64,000 nt of DNA, taken from assembly GCA_902805475.1 (NCBI GenBank), contig CADCSX010000002.1:2914001-2978000 (forward strand), in the 5' to 3' direction. Below the pieces are notes generated by a model, which had not been told where the DNA came from, ran no database searches, and saw nothing but the letters and a program-made list of their open reading frames with translations. The stretch is from Entonaema liquescens. Lineage: Eukaryota; Ascomycota; Sordariomycetes; Xylariales; Xylariaceae. Every line of letters begins with the position of its first letter. Position 1 is the stretch's first letter. The translations under genes and the position numbers were made by a program. Below are positions 21,697-33,400 of the stretch, in pieces.

Positions 21697-24048
21697 CTAT
21701 ACCACGGGACCAATCTTAACACTTCCCACTGATATCGAGCCGTCGGTGACCACCATGCCTATCCCGCCCCCAGAGTATTCAGCGTCGCGTGCCGAGAGTT
21801 CGATTTTACCAACCCGGGCGTACAGTAGGTCGCCTGACACTTTGAAAGTCACGCTGTAGGGTACGTCGTACTTCCAATCGAATTCCACGCTGGCTAATTC
21901 GATACGCTCGTCGTCTCGATCTTTGATCAGGACGATGCGTTTCCCAACATCCTCAGCATCGGCATTGCCCTTGTAAAAGAACAGCGCATAGTATCTATTC
22001 AACCCTCGTACCCGCATAGCGACACCAGCTGGCTCCCCCAGATTTATGATGAAGTCTCTAAATATGGCTCTGTAATCTGTCCAGTCCCGTGTGCCATAGC
22101 TCACAATGCCTTCGCCCTCGTCCTGGGCTACAAGGAAACTACCGTTCGAAATGTCGAACACGTCGGCGCCATTGATGAATGACCGCTTGTAGAAGGATCG
22201 CGGCCCATCTCTGTCATCCCCTGGTTCTAGGACAAGAATTGGAGTGCCGTCCCACCGGAGATGATCTAGCGATACGTTATTGCTGTGTTCAACGTAAAGA
22301 CCTACAGCTTGGACTGGTCGGCAGCCTAAGCTTATTGGGACTCTCCATCGCAAAGTATGAGCTTTTCCCGAGGATAATTTGACCGGCTCGCTCTCTAGAG
22401 TCTCGAGTTTGTCTTTATGCGTATACGCTCTCAGCACTAACTTTACCGAGGGCTTACAATAGTTATATAAGTTACGATCCATCTCCACGAGCGCACTGAC
22501 GACCTGCCCCGTGTATAATAAAGGCGAGGCGGCTAGCTCGTATAAGCACATCTGGTCGATAGTAGGCAGTACGAAAGTAGGTGTCATTATGTATCTCCCA
22601 CAGGCATCGTAGGGATCTGGACAATGGAGTTTTAGAATGGGTCTTTTGCTGTTGTCAACACTTTGTTTGATGCCTGGCATTGGCCGAGTGAAGCCATCAA
22701 GCGTGCTTTGGAACCCCTGGATGCTCCCTGGTAAGCTGAAGTGGAACTGAGCACCTTGCTTCGGGGACGCGAGGGGCTCTTGATTTGCGAGCTTCCGGCC
22801 CATATTCACGATGTCGTATGCAATGTTCGTGGCATTGTTGATAGAGTAGCCGCCATCAGCGCTCGAGATTAGAGCACAATCAGCCAACGGCCCTCGCCAA
22901 TCGTAACTCTTTTCTTTATTATTTTCATCATATTCCATCGCCGTTAGCCCGTGCATAATAGCGACTAAGCACCCAACGTTCCCAGAGTTGCAATCCGTAT
23001 CCCAGCCGGACGTGTTCACGATGTGCATGGCTTCGGCAAAGTTATTTCCTCCGTATATCAACGACATGATCATGATACCGTGGTTAGGTACCACGTGGCA
23101 TAATCCCGGAAACTTTTTATACCCATACTTCTTCTCGATTCTCTTTCGCGTGTACATCCAGTCATCGTCGTCCGCGCACCATGCACGCACGTCTTCAACC
23201 AATGCGGCTATGAGTGAGTCCGAAGGCACAACGCTAAGTCCTGTATCTAGTAGATGGTTCACGTCTTTGGACATGAATGCTTCAGCCTCCATAGCAGCCC
23301 ATAGCTGAGCTGCGTGTACGGCTTCTCCATCATGGCTCACTGAGGCCGCTTCTCTCGCAAGCTTAGCGGCTAACGCTGGGTTTCCCGGCGCCGTCATAGC
23401 AAAGCCATCGATGAAGATCTGAGCGCCAATCTGCTCGGCGATAGTACGTCCGTTCGTCTGTATTGAACCGCTGTGAGGTGCCTTGATGCCTTTTCGTAGG
23501 TTCAGATAGGCCGTATGCTCAGTCGATACGCCGTTGCCACCCCACCAAAAGACTGTACGATTTTTTATAACGTTATTGAGCCACGTCTTGCCAATCTGTT
23601 CGGCAGTAATAGGATACTCCTTCGTGGCTTCTGGAGTGCCGGTGGTGTCGGGGGTGCCTGGAGTTCCTGGAGTTTCAGATGCTGCTGGGGTTTCTGGGTC
23701 TTCTGTTATGTCCATCTCGTCTCCATTTCCGTTGTGGCCCTCCTCCTTCTTGATATGGTTGTGCTTAGGAGTGTAGTGTTCCTCTAATGCTCTTACGAAC
23801 GTGAAGGTTCCAGAGATATCATCATCTGTGACTACAATAGGTACCCTAAGCTTCTCGTTAACATAGTATCGGACATGCCCTAGTTCGGCGAGAATACGCT
23901 CATGTGTCCATCCCTCGAACGGTCGACCCATGTATACCCCGATAAGTTTACCAAGAACACCAGCGTAGACCCTTTCAAGGTAGTCTGTTGGAATAGAGGG
24001 TATGGTTTCATTCTCTATCTTGGGTTTTTCTTCTGCTTGATCTTGCAT
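21697..24048 (-). CDS. ADP-ribosylglycohydrolase-like protein with C-terminal beta-rich extension
   Basis: Single exon, about 783 aa. The N-terminal half has the ADP-ribosyl-glycohydrolase/crystallin-J1 fold: YAGVLGKLIGVYMGRPFEGW, TDDDISGTFTFVRALEEH (metal-binding Asp cluster) and TSGWDTDCNSGNVGCLVAI (second Asp cluster). The C-terminal roughly 350 residues are beta-type sequence of unclear function, resembling a carbohydrate-binding or jelly-roll module. I infer hydrolysis of a glycosidic or ADP-ribose bond; the substrate is unknown. A Thr/Pro/Gly insertion (PGTPGTPDTTGTPEAT) interrupts the catalytic domain. I chose ATG 24048 (MQDQAEEKPK). The upstream in-frame ATG at 24219 would prepend a low-complexity translation of a 12-bp tandem repeat. 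Confidence 0.87.
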   Translation of the reverse strand: MQDQAEEKPKIENETIPSIPTDYLERVYAGVLGKLIGVYMGRPFEGWTHERILAELGHVRYYVNEKLRVPIVVTDDDISGTFTFVRALEEHYTPKHNHIKKEEGHNGNGDEMDITEDPETPAASETPGTPGTPDTTGTPEATKEYPITAEQIGKTWLNNVIKNRTVFWWGGNGVSTEHTAYLNLRKGIKAPHSGSIQTNGRTIAEQIGAQIFIDGFAMTAPGNPALAAKLAREAASVSHDGEAVHAAQLWAAMEAEAFMSKDVNHLLDTGLSVVPSDSLIAALVEDVRAWCADDDDWMYTRKRIEKKYGYKKFPGLCHVVPNHGIMIMSLIYGGNNFAEAMHIVNTSGWDTDCNSGNVGCLVAIMHGLTAMEYDENNKEKSYDWRGPLADCALISSADGGYSINNATNIAYDIVNMGRKLANQEPLASPKQGAQFHFSLPGSIQGFQSTLDGFTRPMPGIKQSVDNSKRPILKLHCPDPYDACGRYIMTPTFVLPTIDQMCLYELAASPLLYTGQVVSALVEMDRNLYNYCKPSVKLVLRAYTHKDKLETLESEPVKLSSGKAHTLRWRVPISLGCRPVQAVGLYVEHSNNVSLDHLRWDGTPILVLEPGDDRDGPRSFYKRSFINGADVFDISNGSFLVAQDEGEGIVSYGTRDWTDYRAIFRDFIINLGEPAGVAMRVRGLNRYYALFFYKGNADAEDVGKRIVLIKDRDDERIELASVEFDWKYDVPYSVTFKVSGDLLYARVGKIELSARDAEYSGGGIGMVVTDGSISVGSVKIGPVV

Positions 24049-24116
24049 TGTGAACAAATTGTCAAGGAAATAATATAGGTGAATAGGAGAGGAGGGATAA
24101 CGAAAAGGGATTGAAG

Positions 24117-24187
24117 GAGTAAAGGAGGAGTAAAGGAGGAGTAAAGGAGGAGTAAAGGAGGAATAAAGTAGGAGTAAAGAAGAAGGG
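24117..24187. repeat. 12-bp tandem repeat upstream of the ADP-ribosylglycohydrolase gene
   Basis: About five to six copies of a 12-bp unit close to GGAGTAAAGGAG, decaying at the right end. It lies in the probable 5' leader or promoter of the minus-strand gene starting at 24048. An open frame runs through it, translating as repeats of FTPPLLLLYSS type, which looks non-functional. Confidence 0.8.
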
Positions 24188-24752
24188 CAGGGGGAAAAGT
24201 GAAAGTGCGAGTGGTTCAACGCGTAGTTTCCCGTGTATATGCCTGTAATATACCTGTATTTACATGTATATGTACCGCCTCTTTTGGTTCGAGACCCCGT
24301 GCCTTTGTTACACGAGTTTAGGCAACTATACAGCTATTATGGAAGTAACGACTCAATATATCATATTATCGACCAAGTTTCGTTTTGGATGCAAGTATAT
24401 ACTGATAAAGACGGAAGCAATCATTGGTTGGCATATATGAATGACGTTTTATGCACCTACTTCAGTAAGTCTCCGAGTTTTAGCACGTTTGATAGGTCGA
24501 GCGACAAGAAGATGTGTATAGAAGAACTGTTTTTTTTTATAAAAAAAAATCCATGCTACCTTACAGATCTACCGCCAAGTACATTTGGCTGTACCAGAAA
24601 CCCCCAAAACGCCGTTGATGCATGCCGTCGGTATAAGCCCCATGGATCTTTTTGGCTCCCTCGCTCTCGCCTTTGGTCCACGCGCACGCATTATCATGTC
24701 TAATTTAATGGGTATCCATTGATGATCATCATGTCTCGCCATCATCCGACAC
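24188..24752. other. intergenic, ADP-ribosylglycohydrolase-like to eIF3e
   Basis: A gap of about 565 bp between tandem minus-strand genes, with an AT-rich stretch and a T/A homopolymer pair at 24530-24549. No gene recognised. Confidence 0.45.
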
Positions 24753-26098
24753 CTATCGCGCGACGGCTGCACTGAGTACCTGCGTGCGGAAGAAGCCCCC
24801 TTTCGTGCGTTCAATAACCTGCTGGTAAACAGAGCTCGGGGGGTGATTCATAACAACTGTGCCTTCGTTATAGTCAATCTTGGCATCAACTCTGGTCTCA
24901 CGGATAAGGTTTACGATCCACTTCTCGCCCTCATCCTCACCGAGGCCTAGTCGTGCGCTTAGGTCCTTAATATCGATACGGGCGTGGATCTTGCAGTAGC
25001 TCTCTGAAATAAGATGTCGTGCAGCGTCGACAAAGACATCAGCAATCGAGAAAAGGAAGAAGTCGGATCGTAAGATCTCCTCGGCGAGGGAGAGCTGCCG
25101 CTGTGCTTCCTCAAAATCGAAGTCTATGTAGAGCGCTCGAACAAAGTCGGTCACAGGATCGCTGTACTCATAAGCCTCCTGCTTAACTATGCGGATAATA
25201 TCCTTGAGCTGCTTCTGGTACTGGCCCGAATTCCTTGCTCGACTGCGCCCTGTGATAACGGCGGCGGTAAGGTAACGAAGAATCCAAGGGCAGCTGGTCT
25301 GGATAGTGTTGATATAGGCAGGGCTGAAGAAAAGCTCCAGGAGTGTATCACGAAGGTGATCGGCGTTAAAGAGAGGGAACAACGCCCAGTGGATAAGCCA
25401 GGTACGTTGGCTCAGTTGGGCCAGGGGGTTGTTGAAGAGCTTCGTGTCAATGTTCTCCTTAACCTTGTTCAGTTCCTCAACGCTATTGTCCCAGTTCGTG
25501 CTAAGAATCTCGGATGCAAACTTTCCCCACGTCGCGGCAGCTACTTTGTCATTATCGGTAGAAAGCACACGGAATCGATATAAAAGCTCAGCAGCATCAA
25601 CGTAGTTGCCACAACTGTACTGGAAGTTACCATAGTCATAAAGCGCGTTGACCATTTCGATAGTGACCTGATAGGAATTAGGACAGGGTAGAAATAACTA
25701 AGGGGGGCGGTGATGCATACATCGTGCTCCTTTTTTAGGAACTCAAGGTTAGCAACCTTGTCGCTGCGCAGGTTTCCAACAACATCTTCGCGGTCCAGTA
25801 GACCACGAAGCTTGCTAGTGCTTTCCTCAAATTGTTCTAAGCGCGAGATGACCTTCTGTCGCTTTTCGTTGAACTCTGCGGGTGGCTGATCTAGACCTTC
25901 GAGCTCTGCTTTTAGACTTCCCACAAAATCGGTCATATTTGTGGTCTTGAGAAGTTCATATTTGGCCTTCGTAATGGCGAGAACTGCGCTATCGTCGGCA
26001 TCTTCGGGGAGTTGGCCGGTTGCGAACTCGAGGAGAGGGAACACAAGATGACGGTCGAGGTGTCCGATTAGTTTGGGTAGAAGGTCGTATTCAGCCAT
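24753..26098 (-). CDS. INT6: eukaryotic translation initiation factor 3 subunit e
   Basis: PCI-domain subunit of eIF3. Two exons, 26098-25721 and 25667-24753, are separated by a 53-nt intron (donor GTATGC, acceptor TATCAG). The N-terminus MAEYDLLPKLIGHLDRHLVF is characteristic of eIF3e/Int6. The middle is helical (TPR-like), and the C-terminal PCI winged helix is seen in IDIKDLSARLGLGEDEGEKW and RVDAKIDYNEGTVVMNHP. The length is about 430 aa, normal for fungi. It is divergent from IMG2, with the MITE-like element in between. Confidence 0.96.
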
Positions 26099-26457
26099 AT
26101 TGACTACCTTTATCGAGATGTTTAGGATAAAAAAGCGTTGTCGTGCGACCGAGTTCGAATTTTGTGGTGCTGAGGGCGGGAATATTGAGGCTGGTAAAAT
26201 TGTTTAAAATTATCACCAAGATAATTGTTTGGAGGGGCAGCAAGATTCTTCCCTCCTTAGATCGCATGTGGTTTGGTTTGACGAGGGCTACAACGAATAA
26301 TTCGGGAAAAAGTGGATTGTGGGACACTCCAGTCTTATCGATAATAATACTTACTTTACCTTGGCGTAGGAGCTAGGTACCTAACCTAGGAAGGTACGAG
26401 GTGATAGGTACTATCCGGTATTTAACCGAACATGTTGCCTTAAGTAGGTACTACCTA
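26099..26457. promoter_or_regulatory. eIF3e upstream region
   Basis: About 359 bp between the eIF3e start and the inverted-repeat element. It carries the eIF3e promoter and a cluster of AGGTAC/GTACCT motifs at 26370-26455. No gene is seen. Confidence 0.4.
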
Positions 26458-26769
26458 TTAGTGCTGTCTACACAAGTTCGACGTAGCACCCCCAAGGGGG
26501 TGCTGCGCATTGATTAAGGAAACGGGCAGTAATTAGGGATAGCGTACCAAACTTTAAATACCAATAAGAAGTTATTCCGACCCTTGCTAATTTTGGAAAA
26601 GGAAAAAGAATAATGAAATTTTATGAAATATTATAAGATACATCAAAATACGTGGGAAATACGCTTATTCGGAAGTATTCCGGTTAAATCCCGAATCTTG
26701 CCCGTTTCCTTAATCAATGCGTAGCACCCCCTTAGGGGTGCTACGTCGAACTTGTGTAGATAGCACTAA
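26458..26769. mobile_element. MITE-like nonautonomous DNA transposon, 312 bp with ~75-bp TIRs
   Basis: Left arm 26458-26532 and right arm 26695-26769 are near-perfect inverted copies: both read inward TTAGTGCT, ACACAAGTTCGACGTAGCAC, then a GCACCCCC/GGGGGTGC palindrome and TTGATTAAGGAAACGGGCA. The few mismatches between arms that I can count are transitions. TA dinucleotides flank both ends (26456-26457 and 26770-26771), which fits a TA target-site duplication of the Tc1/mariner-pogo superfamily. The core of about 160 bp has no coding capacity. It lies between the divergent eIF3e and IMG2 genes. Confidence 0.88.
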
Positions 26770-26944
26770 TACCTAGGTGCAGGCGTTACTTTGGACCTAG
26801 TCTTCAATACAGTATTTAATTTATCTGCACTGTTTTGGAGCTTAAATCCCTGATATCACTAAAAAAGTTGAAGTGCTTTTTGCGATTCATCATTGTCGCC
26901 TCCAGCTTCAATCTTCTATCTAAGCACCCGACTCAACCACAGCC

Positions 26945-27479
26945 ATGTTGTTAACTAGAACTCTACGGCGGCTTATTACCCCTTCAGCATCCCTATTAAC
27001 ACCTTCGACACGGTTCGTCTTACCTATCCGTACACGATGTCTTTCAACGTCAATCTCGGCCTCGTTCGATGAACTGTCGATTCCCTCCGAACCAATTGTC
27101 TCTGAGTCAAAGGAGCCTGTCTCCTCTACCACACAAACAGAACAAGAAGAGGCCAACAAGCCAGCGCAATTACCATACTTTGTCGGCAGGAATAGCCTCA
27201 ACAACCTTGGCGTGTATCATAAGAATAAGCGGGGTGGTAATCTAAAGATCACAGTAGTAAAGAATGGAGAGGGGGATCTATTGGCTTTAAAAAGAGATAT
27301 CAAGGATTCATTGCAGCTTAAAGAGAGCGACATATCTCTGAACAGCATCACGCGGCAAATTGTCATAAGGGTGAGTTCAAATCATTTAAGGTCAACTATC
27401 TCATTATACTAATAAGCCTTCTTACTAGGGTCATAAGAAGATGCAGGTTTTCAACTTCCTCCACACTATGGGTTTTTGA
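26945..27479 (+). CDS. IMG2: mitochondrial large-subunit ribosomal protein mL49 (Img2)
   Basis: Mitochondrial ribosome large-subunit protein. Two exons, 26945-27370 and 27429-27479, with donor GTGAGT and acceptor ACTAG. The presequence MLLTRTLRRLITPSAS is basic. After a Ser/Glu linker the mL49 domain reads LPYFVGRNSLNNLGVYH, KRGGNLKITVVKNGEGD and ITRQIVIRGHKKMQVFNFL, and ends HTMGF. The small final exon is only 16 codons plus stop. It is convergent with the downstream PLP enzyme. Confidence 0.96.
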
Positions 27480-27865
27480 GGGAGCTAAACAAGCAGCAAC
27501 AATGTGAAGATGGCACTATGGTGTTAGTTTGCTCACTCATACCCGAGGAGGTAAGGTGAGGGAGCAATGCAGAAGCCTGTATGAGTAGGTATACAAGCAG
27601 GAAGAACCGAAGAGACAGAAAGCCTGCCTTGGAGCAATAGGTCAAGTTAAGACTGTCCGCATCTTGGGATATCAGTTATATACCTAGTATGCCGAAAGGT
27701 CAACTTCTACCTTAGATACACATGTACATATATGTACAAAAAGCCACGAGCTATCAAATAAAAGCTTGATCGTGCATGTATAAAACTAAATACAAGAATA
27801 AACCAACCTGCTCCCGATCCCCTTCTTACAGGCTCGTCTCTCCATTCTATTTATCCCGATGCACT
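27480..27865. other. intergenic, convergent 3' ends
   Basis: A 386-bp gap with TATGTACATA-like palindromic AT sequence near 27720-27740. No gene recognised. Confidence 0.45.
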
Positions 27866-29020
27866 TTATTTCGATGGCACTGGATACTCTCTCGGTCCTT
27901 CGGTACAATATAATACCACGATCGAAGTATCAGTAAGCCCCAGGTCCTGCTTCGCATCCGTACACGCTCTCCTAAGCGCAGCTAGAGTGGAAGCGCCACA
28001 AGGTCCGGCAGGTATATTACGAGCTTTGAGCCCCTTCACTGCATTATGCGCCTCCAAGTCTGCTACCACGACGCTCGCGTCTACGCCGTCCCTAAGTACT
28101 GGCCATGCAGTGATAGATAGGGTACCACAGTTCATCCCGCACATAATAGTATCTTCTGTCGGCACCCCAACACTCTTGCCTGCTTTTAGTGATTCTAGAA
28201 GACAAGCTGCAGTCGTGGGCTCGACGGCGATAACCTTCGCCGAGCCAAACTCCTTCCGCCAGGAGGCGCTTTTGAAATGTGCCGTAACAGCCTCCCCTAT
28301 AGATCCGGCGCCAACGGGGACGATCGCATGAGTGGCCGGCTTCCCACCCGTCAGTTCCAGGACCTGACGGTCGGACTCCGCTAGCATCGTGCTGTACCCC
28401 TGAACGAAATACTCCGGGATAATGTCGAATCCTTCCACACTAACATCCAGGATTAAAATCGCTTTATCGCTAGATTCTGCTTCCCGTTGTGCTACGGGTA
28501 TCACGTCGTCGTAAGCCCCTTCCACCTCGATAACTTCGGCGCCCTCACTCCTAATTTTATTCCGGGTCTGGTCGTCCATGTATCTAGGCACGAAAACCTT
28601 TGTAGGAATCCCCATGATTTTCGCGGCCATGCGCGATACTGCCCGGCCGCAGTTCCCCTCCGTGAGCGTCACGACTCGGACCCCTGATTCCCGGGCCTTG
28701 GCGCCCACGTCCGCGAGGGGTGCGCTCCCGTCCGATACCGAAAGCCCTAGATGCGATCCCACGGCGCGGTATACAGCCCAGGATGCGCCCAGGATCTTAA
28801 AAGCTGGCAAACCAAACCGGTTGGATTCGTCCTTTAATAGTACGCTCCCAAGTCCCAGCTCTGCTGCTATGTCTGGTAGAGAATGTATCGACGTTTCATT
28901 GTAGTCTGGTAGAGTTTTGTGGAATGCATGTATTATTCCCTCCTGGCTCTCGCCCTGCGCGCCGGCGGAATTGTATACCCACTCCTGCGCCGAAGGATTT
29001 AGATGGATTAAAGGCGACAT
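27866..29020 (-). CDS. diaminopropionate ammonia-lyase-like PLP enzyme
   Basis: Single-exon fold-type II PLP enzyme, 384 aa. The signature NRFGLPAFKILGASWAVYR contains the Schiff-base Lys. The phosphate-binding loop is the Gly-rich VGAGSIGEA, and TEGNCGRAVSRMA corresponds to the substrate-binding Asn/Gly loop. These features match diaminopropionate ammonia-lyases, which form pyruvate and ammonia from 2,3-diaminopropionate; D-Ser or Thr dehydratase activity is an alternative. In fungi the physiological substrate is not established. It is the last intact gene before the AT-rich block. Confidence 0.88.
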   Translation of the reverse strand: MSPLIHLNPSAQEWVYNSAGAQGESQEGIIHAFHKTLPDYNETSIHSLPDIAAELGLGSVLLKDESNRFGLPAFKILGASWAVYRAVGSHLGLSVSDGSAPLADVGAKARESGVRVVTLTEGNCGRAVSRMAAKIMGIPTKVFVPRYMDDQTRNKIRSEGAEVIEVEGAYDDVIPVAQREAESSDKAILILDVSVEGFDIIPEYFVQGYSTMLAESDRQVLELTGGKPATHAIVPVGAGSIGEAVTAHFKSASWRKEFGSAKVIAVEPTTAACLLESLKAGKSVGVPTEDTIMCGMNCGTLSITAWPVLRDGVDASVVVADLEAHNAVKGLKARNIPAGPCGASTLAALRRACTDAKQDLGLTDTSIVVLYCTEGPREYPVPSK

Positions 29021-30221
29021 GATAAACGTTTAAACAGACTTTTTTCTGGCTCTTAGTTCCTATAACACCCGCTACATATTTCAAACCTCAGGATAACCGG
29101 TCGCTTTTATTCAGCTAATGTTAACTTCTGCGCTTTTGTCCGGTTTATTAATGAGGTAACATTAATTCGTTTATTCCATAAATCTAGATAGACCCCACGC
29201 CGACGTCGGATTCCGAAGCGGTCCCCCCTACACCGGATATGACGAACGCCGGCTGTACATTCTCGGACGTCGTATTGGTGGGGACGAATACGGTCTTATT
29301 GAACTAACTCCATCCTACAAGGATACGTATGCCAACCCGTTTGGAGTAGTATTCAAGCGCAATCAAATCCCGAAACCTGCGCATCACGGAGTTGATTATA
29401 TCTTGGACCACGCTACAACATTGTTATTACTGTCTCTTGTATATTTATGGTTAAGATACTTGGCACGCCTTTTAGTATGCAGCTTATATCTGTATGGGGC
29501 ACAGTTCCATCCCACGAGGACGGAATCACTACCGGCCTAGCTGGGAAATCGAGCACTACCTAGTATTCTTTAGACTGTTTTACGGTATAGATCTATGGAT
29601 CCTCGGAAACATCACCCCATTTACGACATGCCGGCAACTATGCTTCCGTCCGCACGACTACATTATCACGCTGGTCCAGCACATAATACTGTTGTGTTAC
29701 GGCGACTCAAATGAGTCGTTCCGATCGACTATAGGCAGGTGATTCGGACCCTTACTCTAAACAAATAATAGCATGAATTATCCTAGCTTTCTGATAAATG
29801 CCAATCGGCTTATAAATAAATCCTCGGCCTACAGGGCTTGCTCTTTTCCTTTAAGCGGAAGGGTGAGGTTAATCCTAGAATCATTCCGAGAGGACTATAT
29901 GATATCATTAATTAGAATTATTACAATAGACCCAAGTCACGCGATTATCCCTCAATAAAACGAGGATCTTTAAACCGGAAAAGTAATCTCGTCAAAGGAA
30001 ATGCCATGAATAGGGGTATATATGAGTTCTATAAGCAAGTTACTTGATTAATGCGAACCTGTCTTATTCTGCTTCTAGGTAGCTAGATGTACTATACGAA
30101 GAAACTGAACTAGATACAGAAACTAATCAGACTGTAGTTTACTCTTGAAACGCGCAGTTAGATGCTTTTGCGTAGTCTACATATACCCTTTACAACAGTG
30201 GAATCTTTAATACCCACATTT
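29021..30221. other. intergenic, approach to the AT-rich block
   Basis: About 1.2 kb of normal base composition that becomes AT-richer toward 30.2 kb. Frames such as 29494-29742 (82 codons) encode hydrophobic, unrecognised sequence. A stretch at about 29250-29420 reads like degraded coding sequence (GGDEYGLIELTPSYKDTY), but I cannot name it or give it a start. Confidence 0.4.
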
Positions 30222-30432
30222 TTATGCTTCTTAGTCAATTTATACAATAATCCGGGATGTTGATTACCTATAAGGTAATTAAAATCTGATAAATTATAAT
30301 ATATATAATGATTGTTAATTATTAACTAAATTAGGATTATAAGATGTTATAAAAATGTTTTCATTTAAGCTTTAATTATAAAGCGTTAAAATTTAATAAT
30401 AGTTAATGCGTTATTATTATAAAATTTATATT
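30222..30432 (+). repeat. left flanking direct repeat (putative 5' LTR), 3' part hypermutated
   Basis: Pairs without gaps with 35608-35818. Its outer (left) part keeps CCGGG where the partner has TTAAA, while its inner (right) part is fully converted to A/T. Confidence 0.82.
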
Positions 30433-33400
30433 ATTTTTTTTTTCTTAAATAATTATTTTTAATTATCGTTAATCTTTTTAATAATTATATATTTAATTTA
30501 TTTATTTTAATAAACGTTATTTATTTTACTTTAATATAATTTTATTAATATATTATATATTACGTATTAAATAATTATCGTAAATATAAATAGGGAAAAA
30601 ATTAATATCGTTATATTTATTTTATAATTATATATTACTAAAGTTTCGAATTTTATATATATTATTTAGGTAGTAATTTATTATAATTTAAAATTTATTA
30701 TAATAAAACTTATATTTTACAATACGTTATTTTATTTTTAATATTTAATCTTTAAACGCGTACGTTTTAATTAAACTTTTTTTTTTTTATAAATACGTAC
30801 ATATTTAATTTTTAAATACTTTAACATTATTAAATCGATTATAAGTTAATAATGTTTCGTATTATTTAATTAATTGTTTTACGAATAATATTTTTTTTTT
30901 TCCATTAATTTATAAATATATTTATTATATTTAATAAGTTATTAATTTTAAAACGGTTACGTATTAAATATAAAGTAATAACTATTATATTTTTTAAATT
31001 TAAAAATATAATTATATATTATTAACGTTTTTTACAATAATTATAATAACTTTATATATATAAAATTTATTTAATATTTACGTAACATAATTTTTTTTAA
31101 ATTTTCATTAATTTTTTTAACTTTATTATTACTTTTTAATTTAAATAACGTAACAAATTTAATAGTAAATTTGTTAAATTTTATTTATTTTTTTATTTCG
31201 TAATTTATAAACGATTCGACGTTATTATTAATTTACTTTTTTAAATAATTAAAAATGGTGCTTATTTTATTAAATAAAAATATATAATTTGCAAATAATA
31301 TTATTATAATTATTATTATTTTAACTTATTTTATAACGTATTTAATCGTTATAAAAATGTTATATTTATTAACAAACGTATAATTAATTACTTATCGCAT
31401 TAACAATGTTAATAAATATATAAATTATAAATTAAATAACGTTAAATTTAGTTTTTTTATTAATTAATACGCGAGATATTTAATTATTATTTTTTATATT
31501 ATTAATATAATTTTAAAATATTAATATTACTTTAATACTTTTTTAAATATAATTTTTATTATAACATAACTTTAATTATAATGTATTTTTCGTAATTTAA
31601 TTACCAAATTATCGAATTTAAATATTATTTACAAATTAACAGTTTTATTTCTTATTTTTATTACGTATAAAAAATTTCCAAATGTTTTTTTATACGTAAT
31701 TATTTTATATAAATAACTTTTATATATAACGAAATTTTTATATATTTAATTTTTATTAATTAAATTAAGTAATTTTTTTTTAAATATAAAATATTCGTAA
31801 ATAATTTACAAATTAAATTTATTCAATTTATATAAATATATAACATTTTATTTATAAAACTTTTTAATAAATAAAAAGTTAAATTCAATTATTTTTAATT
31901 TAAATGATTTAAATAAATAATTAGTTAAAACGTTAATTTTACTTAAATAGTAAATAATTTTAATACCATAATATTTTATAATATTAAAAAATCGAAAAAT
32001 TTTTATAAATTATTTAATTTTTATATTAATAATTTTTAAAAATTTATAATCCGTTATTACTATAATGTTACTTCCTTTTATTTAATATCTTTAATGTTAA
32101 AATATTAATATAATTCTTAATAGTTTTTATTTTTACATTAAATAACGTTATTAAATATTAATTAATTTTTTTAAAAAATAAATTATTAAATAAAAAGTTT
32201 ATTAATTATTATATATATATAATTATAATAAAACGGCATTAACATATCTTTTATTTATATTTACCTTTAATATTAAAAGTAATTTTTAATTAAATTTTAT
32301 CATAATTAATATTATTATAATTATTTCTTATATTTTAAATTATATTTTTTTAACTATTTCGTTAAACTTTATTAATATATTTTTTTATTAATTAATTAAT
32401 ATTATAAAAAAGCTTAATATTTTTAAGTAATTTTTTATTAAATTTTTAAAATATTTTATTATGTTAATAAAAATTTAAATATTAGTAATCGTTTTTAATA
32501 TTAATTTATTTTATATTATTATTACTTTTATTAAGTTAGTTTTAATATTTTATTTTAAAATAATAAATTTTAAAAATATTTTTTATTTAATAAATATTTA
32601 ATTTTTTTTAATATTAATAATTATTTTATATTTAATAAATTTTTAAAATACAATTATTATTTATTTATAAAATTATTTTAAAGTATTTACTTAAATATAA
32701 ATATTATTAAAAAGATTTATAATAAATTTATAAAATTTATATAATATTTTATTAATAAATATTTAAAAAGTAATTAATACATTTATTAACTTAAAAAGTA
32801 TAATTATTTATTTATATATTTTAAAAAATATTATAAATATTATTTTTTTATAATATAATAAATAAATCGATATATATTAAAATTTGTTTTTTAAGTTAAT
32901 AAATATGTATTAATAATAATTTACTACGTATTAAATTTAATTTTACACATTAAATAATAAATGTATATTTTTTTTAATATGTTTATTTAACTTTTTATAA
33001 TTATAATAAAAACGTTAAATAACATTTAAGTTATTTTTATTTAATTTAGTTATTTAACTTAATATTTTTTTAAATATTAATAATAATAATAACGTTTAAA
33101 AGTTTATGGATTTTTGAATTATTTTACTTTTATAAGTTTTAATAAACTTTTTTAACGTTTATTTTTAATAGGGGTTATATTTTTATAGCGGTAATTTTAT
33201 TAAAGGATTATTATTTATATTTATATAATGTAAAGTTTACATTTTTATATTTATATAACGTTTAATGTTGTTAAATAATTTTAAGAATTTTTTAACATAT
33301 TTTTAAAAATATATATTAATTTAAAGATTTATTATTAATATATTTTTATATTATTTAAAATTTAATATTATTATAATAATAATTTTAAATATTAATTTTA

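Noticed and set aside
24049..24219. N-terminal extension of the ADP-ribosylglycohydrolase frame from ATG 24219
   Set aside because: It translates the 12-bp tandem repeat into low-complexity Leu/Ser/Pro sequence; ATG 24048 gives a normal start.
26481..26515. Palindromic GC-rich repeats of the MITE as a CRISPR array or terminator
   Set aside because: Fungal nuclear DNA; only two inverted copies, no spacer structure.
29494..29742. 82-codon frame left of the AT block
   Set aside because: No recognisable domain; hydrophobic composition in a degrading flank of a repeat. Noted only as possible relic sequence.
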